From assembly GCA_027886175.1 (NCBI GenBank), contig JAJNNQ010000018.1:20937001-21001000 (forward strand): DNA of 64,000 nt, in the 5' to 3' direction. Of this stretch, positions 10,401 through 22,400 are shown piece by piece (the stretch's first letter is position 1; each line of letters starts with the position of its first letter). Both the position numbers and the translations under genes were made by a program. The notes beneath the pieces are model-generated. The model did no database searches and was not told where the DNA came from. It saw nothing but the letters and a program-made list of their open reading frames with translations. The DNA is from Phylloscopus collybita. Taxonomy: Eukaryota; Chordata; Aves; Passeriformes; Phylloscopidae.

Positions 10401-13400
10401 GAAGCTCTGGAATGAGAAGTGCATCTCTCTCAAGCTTATATCCTAGTGACCTGGATGGAGAAGGAACATCAGGTAAAATACTTAAAAGGCTTGAGTATGC
10501 TTGAATTATGTCATATAGCTGTCTTATGCAAATAGGAAATTAAGAAAAATGTGTAGAGATAGTCTTAAGGAAAGTCATCATTGATTACTTCAAAGAAACT
10601 GAGTTGAGAAATTTGGGACACTTTCATTAAGTTATGCAGTTTGTTTTGTTTTGTGGGTTTTTTCTGTATGCGGGGTTTTTTGTGGGGGGGGTTGGTTTGT
10701 GGTTTTGTTGTTTTTTTGTTTTTGTTTTGTTTTGTTTTAATGTGGTAAATTTTTCCAGCTTTCTCTTTCTGTTAGTATTTTCTGCTGATATCCCAAGAGA
10801 TCTAAATGAAACGTTGATTCTTTCAGCTGAGAAAATTAATTTTCCACTGCATAAGTTGTAGCTACATACAAGTTAAAGCTAAATCCAAAGGATACTGCAG
10901 CTTTTGAAGCTTGCCTCACAGTTAAAAGGGAATTTAAATTTTAAATGCATGGGATTATGGATGTTTGAAAACAGTTGAAAAGAAAAAAACCAGAAATTAT
11001 TTATGACCCACAAAAAAGTAGGGTTTTTTTCATTTGTCTCAGAAAATTAATTTTATTTTGGGAAAAGGTATATTTGGGAGGAGCATTCCTTTGAGACGTT
11101 GTATTTAATATATTTTAGTAGAAAGCTCTAAAAATTTCATTCTTTGTAAAAGCTGTGAAATATAATAGTTTGAAGCTGTGATAGATTCATGTAGAGGAAA
11201 AAGTGGTTGGTTGGGCAAACAAAATTTGAGGAAAAACTACTTCTTGGAGAAACAATTCCTCTTTCTGGAATATTTGTATGTCATGGGTAAGAAATGTTTA
11301 AATTGAAGAGGAATCCTGAGAAGAGCTAAAAGAGCATGTTAAGTAATTCAGTAGTTGTTTTGTCTGTAAAGTGACCTTGAAGGATATTGTTAAGATGAAA
11401 TATGCATTTTTTGTGAAGCAAAATGAAAAATTTCCCACACAAAATTTTGTCTTCCTACTTATTTTTTTATCTCCTACAGGCAACCACCACTTCCTGCCCA
11501 CTTCTCCTCTCAGGGATTATGGAGGCTCACAGGGCAGTAAACATCGGCGGTCTAGGTCTGCAAGTGTTCGATTTGTCAGTGAGGCAGATAATGTGCACCA
11601 GGTACAAGCACTGTTGGGAGTTGCTATTCCAAACAGACTATTATGTGGTTGCTAGACTCTTTGCTTTTACATTACACAAGATGATTCTGAAGATGCAGCT
11701 AAGGATGTTTTAGCTATGATTTGTGCTTGCATTTGTGCTTGTTTCATTAGGCTGTCACCTCTTGTATCTGTCATGATGTTTCATGCCAATCGTTATAGCT
11801 GAGAAGATGCAGATGGTAGTGATATCAAAAGTAAAATATGAAAATAATTTCCTTACTATTTAGGCCATCTAATGACAAAAATAAAATAAAAGAAAGCTCT
11901 GAATAGCCTTTTTAGTGTGTAGAAGACTGAGAGGAGATCTCAGTAATGCATATTAATATTTCTAACATGGGTGTCAAGGGGATGGTTCCAGGCTGTTCAG
12001 TGGTGCTCAGTGACAGAACAGGGAGCAATGGCTATAAACTAAATCACAGTAAGTTACACCTCAGGGTGAGGAAGAACTTCATATTGAGTGTGGCAGAGCA
12101 CTGGCACAGACTGCCCAGGGAGGTAATGGAATCTCTTTGTCTAGTGACATTCAGAACCCACCTGGACAAGTTCCTGTGTCACCTTTTCTAGGTGACCCTG
12201 CCTTGGCAGGGGGCTTGGATAGGATGATCTCTAGAGGTCCCTTCCAGCCAATTAACATTTACCTTCGTGCTGAAGTTCAATAAGGCTGTGAAGGGAATTA
12301 GTGTGCTTTAGTTAATGGTGTAGTTCTTAGTGCTTTTGCTTTTACTGCAGTGTAGCCTGGATTGATTTTAAACCAGGTAGTTCTTCATCTTAGTTCTTAG
12401 GCTGACCTGTGAGTGGGATAGTTTGAGCTTGTATTTTACGCAGGTGATGGGAGGAGGAGAGGATGTGTGTGCCACAGGTAGTTTTCATACCCCTTAACTT
12501 GTATCTGCTTGCAGACTTCAGAAAAAATAAATTAATTACCTTAATGGATAAGATTATAGTGTTTCTGTTGTCCTACAGGTAGAGAGATTTCACTACCTGC
12601 TTTTGCTTTTTCAGACAGGGCAGCTAGACTTGCTTGGGTGAATCTGTGTAAACTAGTATTAAAGAAGCTGATTGTAAGGTATTCATGTTGACTTTATTAA
12701 ATCAGTCTTGGCGTCCATGTAATCTTAAACTTAACTACAACAAGTTTTCACAGTTGACTTTTTGGGAAGCTATAGAAATTTTGGACTTTTATTTAACGTC
12801 TTTTCAATCTAGTTCTCCCCTTGTTCCTTCCTCCCCCAAGATAAGTGTGGAAAATAATCCTTGGAAGGAAATAATGTTGTATGGAAATCTTTCATCCCAA
12901 TCATCCAAAATCCTTAGGACTATTTTAGATTATTTCTAGATATTCTGTAAGTATCTTGGAAATTTTATTCAAGGGAGCTCCTGCAATGCATACAAAGTTC
13001 TTTATATAAAGTAACTATGTAGACAAATAGCTTTTTTTCCCCAGTTTTGATGATAACTGCTGGTTCATTCCTTATTCTTGCTTTTCAGTGAGTGAATGTA
13101 GCTTTTTTCTTTTCATTAACTATTTTGTGATAAGAGTATAGTGCTTTGAGGAATGATGAACTAGAAGTAGCCATTGATCATGATTATAGGTAGAAATTAG
13201 ACCAGAGATAAAGCAGTACTGCTTAACTAAAGTTGTGGCTTTTTCTTTTTTCTGTAACTACTGTCTCTTTCTTCCCTTTCTAACTTTTTCTAGCTGAAGT
13301 AATTTTTCAGCCAAATGATCTTTTAACACATTTAAGTCCCTCTCCTTCCTTAGCACATACATTTTGAAAATATGATGTGTTATTTCAAAGTCTCTCAGGT

Positions 13401-16400
13401 CAGGTTGAAATTTCTGGTTAATCACACAGGGGAAGTAGTAGTGCCTGTGTCTGAATGTTGAGGGCAGTCAGCTTGGTTGTAGAAGATCCAGGTTGAAATC
13501 TAGGGCACAGAACAAAGGGATATTATAGATTAGGGTTTTTCATAATGATAATCCTGGCTATGCAATTGTTGACAGCAGTAGGTTGCATTAGGAAATGTCA
13601 CTTTCTATCCCATGAAGAGTGAATGACCTATTCATTTTTTTTATTTGCTCCCTAAAACTTTGATGATAAATTGGGAGCCTGCTGAATGGGGAAAATGGGA
13701 GGCTTTACAGAGGAAGGTAGATGTGGGGTTTTGTTTTTTGTTTTTTTCCCCCCCAAGATCTGACAAAACAGTATGTAAAGTCTTGGGCAAGGTAAAATAC
13801 CTATTCTTGGTAGTTCTCAAATATATTATACTGTTCTGATTGTTTTGTTTCATGCTCCTACATAATCTATTTATAGTAGCATATATAGCTGGGCAGAACT
13901 TTGTTTTACCAATACTAGTATCTAGTAACATGAAATACGTCTCTCCTGAACATTACTTTTTCAGATGTTTCAATTTGCTTTGCATTAGGTTAAAGAGGTG
14001 GTGTAGTGTCTAAGCTCTGAACCACAGAAAAAACCCCACATAGTTAGGAAACTTGGTTTAGCAAATAAAGTACTGAAAGTTAAACTACAATGAGCAAGTG
14101 TTGTCAAGGGTGGGTTGAAATAGAAATGCACAAGCCTCATCCAGTTATTCAGGCTCAACCACAGTTGATGGAGTTTTATTATTTGTTAGGTTATTTTTAT
14201 CTGCTTTGTTTTTAAAAGTGTGTATATGTGTAAATATCTATTTTTGGAATATCACAGAAAAAAGGGCTCCTAAGGCTTAATTTGTGTGCTTTTATTTACA
14301 GCTGCATTCTTTCCATCAGTCTCTTCGGGATCTCAGCAGTGAACAAGTTCGCCTGGGAGATGACATCAGTCGTGAGCTTTCAAGAAGAAATCGGTATAAA
14401 CAGAGTACAACTCCACATGAAGAACAGTGTGGAAAAAAATTCTCAAAGTCTTTTATTTCAAAAAATAATTTTGGGGAGAATGAGGGATTGTGCAACATGT
14501 AGATGAAAGCAGGATTATAAGCTGCTTGTCTTCAGTCATCCTCCGCAGTATTTATAATTGTAAATAACACCTACCAATTCCAATTTTTATAATATATGGG
14601 GCTTTCCTCAGCTTTTTTAAACATAGGCACAAAATGACAAGGGCTAGGGAATTTCTCCTATTACAGCTTTGCTCCTAGTTTGTTCTCATTACTGGAGTCC
14701 CTTCAGGGCAAGCTCTCCTGCAGGCCATAATGTATATACTTCCTCAACATGTGGTGCTTTGTTCAATAGCAATAACAGGAATTAGATCTTTAATTCCTAG
14801 TAGGAAACTACTGTTCAAAAGGACTGTGTACATGTGTTCATAATTTTGTACTTGTTGACCTGATACCTAGCTGATACTCAGGTGCTCTCTTTCTTCACTT
14901 GAGGAATGGGAATTTATAATGAATTCTTCACTTGAGGCTTGTTTCTAATTATGCTATAAATCGTTATGAATAGGCTATGATCTATTATAAATAGGCTGTA
15001 GAACACACTGAAGTAGCAAAAAATTCTGGAGGCTTGTTGCTGCTTAAAATTATCATGGGTGTTACTTAGCTTTTGCACTGTAGAATATTGTCTTACTTAT
15101 ATTTTTATATGAAGGACTGATGCTGAATTAAGAAAGACATTAGAAGAATTGTCTGAAAAACTCACTGAGTCCCAAAGACAAGAAATGGTGAGTGTGACTA
15201 ACATTAAAAGGATTATTTCTATCTATTATTCTAAGCAAGATGTGGGCTTCAAGTTTAACATGTATGTTAGTAATTAGTATCACATATTGATATGTATATC
15301 TGAACATGATCTTATTTGCTGCTATATTGGCTGCTATAGGTTGTTGAAATGTCACCCTTCGATAATGCATTCAGCAAGACAAGTTTTATATTTCAGGTGC
15401 ATGTTTTCCGTAAGTGTTTTACAGGTGTGTGTATTGTGAATTTTTCTGTTTCAACATTTACAGCCTTGGAGAAAGCTGCTTTTTAACTTCAAACATTGAT
15501 TTGAGTGCTATTAGAATTGTTGAAGGTACCTTTGGAAAGATACAAGCTTTCTCATGTTATGGTGATAAATACTATTGTTTCTTCTCCCTCCCTCCTTCCC
15601 TCCCTGTCCTTGTCAATCCTTATCATCTTTGTATAGCAAAATGGAGGGAGTCTCTTTGGGCTGCGCTCTTCTCTGAAGGCTTCATGACAAAATGTAACAA
15701 GGGAGGCAGGACAGCCATGACAGTCTTCCTTTTTGTCTTCTGTATCTGCTGGAAGCAGACTAACTGCAGTCTATGTTACTTAAATCTGAAGGAGATCTGC
15801 TGTTGAGAGCAAAGTCAAACAGCATATTGCTGTAGGAACAGAAGTTGAGAATCACCCCAGTCATTAGGAGGTGAGAATCCTGTAGGTAGTTCTTGACACA
15901 TAAGGCTTGAGTGTATGCTTTATGTAAGCATTTACTGTAATATTAGTAGCAAAGGTGACTTTTCAGAGCAAGTGTTATATGTGCATATTTTCCAATAGGT
16001 GATTCATCTTGCTCTGAAATTGCATGAATTGGTACTGAATGCTCTGTCAAGGGCTGTAGTGATGTGTTTGTCACTGATAACAATATTGTTGGTAGGGACC
16101 ACTTGTTGGTAACAGCAGACTTAATAAATGTACTTGTGTAAATTCCTGACTCTAGATTAAGTTGGACAGTGATTCAAGAGATATTATCTGGACCAGTTAT
16201 GTTCTTGATATGATAAGAGTCCATCAGGGAAAGAAGACTTGCCTTGTCAGCCTTTGTAGAAAAATATGATGGGGTTGTCTTTGTTAGAATGTTAATTTTG
16301 ATTTATCCTAGTAGCCTGGTAGGATAAAGTAAGTTTATCTGAAAAAGAATTCTTGATACTTGCAAAATGCTGTGTTTTTCTTATAGCAGACTTCTCAGTA

Positions 16401-19400
16401 GACTGTTGTTTTTTTTTTTTCTTTCATGTACCAGGAAATTAGCAAACTCAGTTTTAACCAAGGTGGTTATCAAGAAAATAGCTGCTACAGCTGGCTACAT
16501 TACAGTTCCTTTGCATGCAAGAAACAAATCTTTCTCAATCCTCTGGAATGGAGGCATCCACTGTCTGTTCATTAATGAAAGAAATAACTAGCTCTTTGAC
16601 CTCCTACGGTAGGGTTTCAAGATGTGAAATTGAAGGTTACAACTTTTGACCTGAGAGAAGCAAAAAATGAGAGAGGTGAGGTATAACAAGGAAGTCTTCT
16701 GTAGTTTATTAATGGTAAGGTAAATATCAGAAGAATAAATCTCTTAGTTGGGAAGAACATTATCATGCAATGAAGCTACGAAAACTGAAATATTTACTGA
16801 TATTCTTTTAGTGTAGACACAAATGCTGCAGTAAGCTGCAGGCAGATGCTTTTTATGTGTAGGACTAGTACAAATTCACCTGGAATATTCTGCTTATTGC
16901 TGATTACTGACTTTATGAAGAACATCGGCCAAATGGAAAGAGGACTGGAAAGAGGATGGGGGAAAAAAGGGGAAAAATACAAAAGACCACTAATTAAAAG
17001 ACTTCCTTGAAAAGATAAAAGAATTGCTGGAGTTCAGTTTGCAGAAGAAACAGGTCATTAGGAAAGCTCTAGCCATGTATGATATGGCCAAAAAGTGGAA
17101 GTTTAGTGTACAGAAAGTCATCTAATGATAATTCTGTGTAATAGAAGTCTCATTACCTATGAGTGTAGGAGCTTCTTGGTTTGGAAGTGATCTGTCTGCT
17201 TTCTGTACTGAGTAATAATCCCTTGGTGGTTTTCTTTTTTTGGAACTTGTCCAGTCTTCGTTATAACTTGTATATCTTTATGATCTTGTCTTATAGCAAG
17301 GAGTTCTCAAAATAGATTACATATTGTGAAAGGAGCTGCCACTTTTTTGGTGATCTGAGTTTTTGGGGGTTTTTTGGTTATTTGGTGTGTGTGTGTTTTG
17401 GGTGATGTGTTTTGTATTGGCTTTTTTTTTTTTTGCTAGTTGTTGTAGGGTGTTTGTTTGGTTTTTAAATCTAACTACTTTTTCATCTCTAATTTTAACT
17501 TGGGAGGTTGTTCAGTTTCTTCAGAGGCTTTCCAGAGTGTTACTTTTTGGGCTGAAAAATTCTGGCATAATGCACTGTTGTGTCCAGCCAATTCCCCACC
17601 ACTTAAAAAGCCTGATGGTAGCAACACTGTGCACTGCTGCTTTACCACCAGTGCTCTCCAATCCCAGGTGTGGATCCTTTGCCCTTGTTCAAAGTCTAGT
17701 GGTCTATTACCTGATGAGGCTGGCAGAATCAATGAGATGAGGTAAATGCAAAAGAGTGGAATTTAGTATGGATGTTAAGAGTAAAAATAACTCCCATGGT
17801 ATGCATAGCAAAGCATGAGATTAGACTGCATGTAGAAACTAGGGTCTGTTATCATAGATATTTGATGGCCTTTAGTATGTGTATGCATTTAGGAGTTCTT
17901 CTAATGAGATTACTTAATTCAGAATTGATTGTCATTGGTGAAAGTGAACTGGGTAAGATGAAATACTTTTTTTTTTCAAAACTTCCTTATGCAAAGTTGT
18001 GCAGGAACTTTTGTCCTTAGTGCCTTTATGACTTCACTTGGGAGTGTTTATCACCTTGAGCATTGCCATCCTTGTATTTATATTCTGCTCTATGATTCTG
18101 GGCAATAAATTGTCAACTTGAAATCGTGATAATTTTACGGGATGAACTCACGGTAGAAACATTGTTTTCAGTTCAGTGTCCTGAAGTCTTTATTTTTTTA
18201 GAGATGTATATCTAAATTCTTACAGTTTGGTATATTCAGGGCTGCTTGAAATTTGTCTGTATGTAGATGTGTGATGATAAAGGTCTAAGTCAGTACAGTT
18301 CTTCTGAGTCACTAGTGCAGAATTTATTTTTATTAGAGTTTATGATGGTTAGAGCCTTTTTGATGCTGAATTTGAATACTTTGAGATTCACACAACACAA
18401 TCAAAGCACACTATTTTACTTGTAAAAAGAGCTTTTCCATCCCAATATAAAAAACAGGTGACATTGAAGGTGGTGACTCACACAGAGTTGGATGCCTGTT
18501 TCAAGTCAAGCACTCTCTATGGCCTTGTACTTGAGAATCTATGTGCAGTTTTGCTAAAAAGCCTTTCTGGTTCTACAGTTCTCTATATCAAAATCTCTTT
18601 CTTAGCTAGACATTTTGTGAGATTCCTTTGTTCTTGAAAAGCCTTTAAATGTTCACTAGACAGGCACATAAGCAATTGAAAGAATATTTACTTACTTTAT
18701 GGTTACATAAGATAGCCCTCTTGGCTATTTTGTTGCAATTGCTTGGATAGAAACACATCCCAAACAGCACAAGATGCTGATCTTTATACATAAAACACCA
18801 CTTCATTGGAGCACAGTTTAGTTAAGTAGATGCTTAATTGAGATGGTGCTGTTATAAAATGATGGTAGACTATCTCTGGAAAAAGAGAGCAATGTCAAGT
18901 GAAATGGGTCTTACATGGAGTTACTGTGGTGATGATATCTCAGAGGGCCAGGATTATTGTCAGATCATGAACTGTCCCTCAGAAGATCTGGTATAAGGAT
19001 TTTTGGTACTGCACAGGTGACTTGTAAAAGGTATGCCACATATTATCATCTGCCATGAAGGAAAAGTTTCAAGTTATATCTCTGAAAAAAGTTTGCTCTT
19101 TTTGTGATTTTAATACTCCTGTTTCAAGTATGCATTGATGATAACATGGGTCATAACAAGAACAGCAGTGAAAATCTGTTGAAATAGATTTCTATTAGCA
19201 GGACTTTTGCACCAGAAATAACAGTGGAAAGCTGAAAAACGGGACAGAAATTCAGTAAGTAAGGTGGTGTTTTTTGTACAGTAAGCATCCAGCATCTTCC
19301 ACAAGATTATATTTAGCTGCATGACTTAAATGTCACCCTAGTTTTAAAAAGGACATTCTGTTCTTTGTGTTTAATTGCAGGGGAAGGGAGGAACTTTTTG

Positions 19401-22400
19401 ATAGCTTAATCTGTTTTCATAGACTGTGCTGCTACCTGAAAGCTGTATGTGGAGACACAGCTCTAGTGTCATCATTATTATTCAGATAGTCTGTGTTGCC
19501 AAAAATGCATGCTTGAAATCACATTCTAATATGTTCTGAATGCAGTAATTTAGTGCTAGTATTTCATGTCATTGTGTAGAGCCTCCATATTCTTTGTACT
19601 GTCCTTTGGTGAACCACTTTTCTACACTAAGATTTTTGATAACATTCAGAGGTCAAGACACATACTTTCATGGTAAAAATTTTGTCCTGAGTCAGGGTCA
19701 TTTGGGACAAAGGAAGACAAGTATGTTTTTAGGTTTACTCTTCATGTACTAATTAATAAAATAACACTTGACTGTTTGTCATTTTTTTAAATCCCTATTG
19801 TTGTATGCCACAGGCTTTGTGACAATCTAAGGAAGGTCAGAGAGGCTACAAAAACAGGGAACATAATTCTTGTGGAAGATTAAAGCCTTCCTGAAGTGTC
19901 AAGGTGTTACTAATACCATAGCAATGTACAAAGTATAGGAAGCAAATAGGAATTATAAGTAGCATCAAAATGTTTGGTAGTTTGTGTTGGTTGTGGGGGG
20001 TTGTTTGTTTGTTAGAGAGGATTATGTCTGTAACTGAAATTTCCGTGACAAATATAATGATACATAATCCATCTTTTTTAGTACCTGGTTAGAAATAATA
20101 CAACAATTGTATTCTGGAGTGAATTGAAGGAAGTCAGAGACAAGGCAAATCACCTCATAAAGTTACTTTCTTACTTGTTCTGAGTTAGTGATAGTTTGTA
20201 ATGAAATCTGAATTTTGCAGGAATCTAAAGCCTGTCTAATGCTGCCTCCTGTCATGTTATCTGCTCTGCATGCTAGACCCATGACAGTGAAGAAGTTACT
20301 GAACTCTTCTTTGGAATGTCATCTTTGGGGGTGATGTTACTTCTGAATCTTCTTGTCAAGTCAAAATTGTATGTTTTCTTTCTTAATAGCTTTAGTGCTA
20401 TTAAGAAAGTACTTCATTGAACAAGGTACATGAAAGAGCTGAGAAAGCTTCTGTTTTCTGAAACACATAGTCAAAACTTTTAAAAAAAATGTTAAAACAT
20501 TACCATTTCATTTCTTCATGTTAGGTATGTATGAGGAAAAGGATGACAGCCTACTTCCTGGCTTTCAGCAAAGATAGAACAAGGTTAACGACAGTGTTAT
20601 TTTCTGTACTTACTACATAGTGTCTTTGTTTCTGTTAGCTGGAATATTTTATGAATTCCAAGTAAGGCTAAGCAGTACTTGTCAAAACAAACATCATGAT
20701 GTGACCTTTATCGTTTATACATTAGTTTTTAATAAGTAATTATTCTGGATTATGGCTGCAGAGCTTTCATAACTTACTTTGTGAAAGCGTGTGGTTTGAA
20801 TGCAGTACCAGGCATCTCCTGATGGTTTTAGGAAAAAATACAGTATTCCAGACTGTAAGCTGGCTGTTCATCTGGCTGCACAAACAAGAAGTGTTTTCTG
20901 AGAGATATATTCTGTTGTAACGAAAAAGAGTGTTTTGTTCATTAAGCCTTGTGAAACAGAACATAAATGTAGCCTTAATTGTGTTTGTGTTGCTACATAA
21001 GTTGTGTTGCTCATGGTAAAATTTTCTATCTATGCATAGGTCTAATGCTAATAGAAGTGTGTTTAATGAAGAAAGATGAGAACTTACCTCCACATAGATC
21101 AAAAGCTAATAGTTGAATGGTGTTTTATTTTTTATCTCCTTTTATCTCTTTCTCTTTTTATCTAAATATCATTTGGTAATGGATATACTGCTTTCGAATG
21201 GTTGCTTAAAATAATTAGTTTTAGGGTAGGGAGGAAGTGATACATATATATTTTTCTTGTTAATCTTTAACAAAATAATTTGCTGCCTCAAGAGGGTGCT
21301 GTCTGCTAGCAGCTTGAATTGCAAAAATGAAGTAATTCTGGTATTCTAGTCTGATTGAGCCTTTATGTTCATAATCCAGGTTGCTTTAATAAACATCTGT
21401 TGTTGTTTGTATTACTTTGAACATGTATTCACAAAATATTGGGAAAAAGGCTTACAGCAATGTCATTATTTTGTGTTGTTACAGTCATTCTCTTGTACTT
21501 TGTTCTTGTTTACTACTTTTTACTCACAGATTTTGGATCATGAAAGAGGCAAATGTTGGTCTGTTTTGCAGGCTGGAGAAGTGAAAGAAATGTCCCTCCA
21601 GAGGTTAATAAGGCTTGTGACAGAGAAGCTAAGACTTTGTATTGCAACTTCACATTAGGCTGCTCTAACCTTGATAATGAGATATTTAAGGCTTGAGTAG
21701 AACCACCACTGTAGAGAAAAATATGCATACACCTAAAGGAGAATACTGCCAGCAAGATAACAGTTTTGTTCTCTGCTTGAGTACTTCAGGAGTACTCACT
21801 GCTATAACTAGTTATTTTCTCTACCATTCTAAATCTGCTTTAATAAAATACAAATTATGTTCTCTTTTCTTTTTGCCCCATACTCTGTTTACATTTTTGC
21901 CGTTGATATTTTCACATGTATGAAGAGGCACACTAATTTCCTACAGCATGGGTTTTTCCCTTTTGAAGGTATCAGAACGGGTAGAGAGAAGACTTCAGGA
22001 GATAGAAGAAGAAATGCGTGCTGAAAGGCAGCTTGTAGAAAGGCGCCAGGACCAGCTGGGACACGTGTCTCTTCAGTTACAGGAGGTATGCAAATGAAAG
22101 CTTCCCTTGTATTTAGGATTTAGTTAGGAATGTATTGCATTTGTGAGCCTGTACCTGTCAAACTGGCAAAAGTGCTCATATCTTTGGCACATTTTTTAAC
22201 TCTCAGTCTAGTTCACGTTGTTTTGATGACCAGAAGCACAGTCTCAAGTCCTTCATTATATGATCTTGACTATATGTAGACCTTTTCAGTAACTGCCACA
22301 GATCTTCTAAGAACCTACCTCCTACGCCCTTTCTGAAAACCCAAGCAAACAAAAGTGAGTCATTAGCTGGGGTTTTTCAATTAAAATGTAAACTTTGCTT

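Larger units (their letters stand above)
15188..21968 (+). other. CEP128 intron after coding exon 6
   Basis: This 6.8 kb intron holds a CCCT-rich tract near 15585-15606, a T/G-rich tract at 17360-17466, and a perfect inverted repeat at 20378-20409. Several short ORFs occur (for example 15414-15806 and 17363-17740) but have no recognised homology. No gene is called. Confidence 0.8.

Noticed and set aside
15414..15806. 130-codon plus-strand ORF following coding exon 6
   Set aside because: Cysteine- and phenylalanine-rich with low-complexity pyrimidine tracts; it is not in frame with CEP128 and matches nothing known to me.
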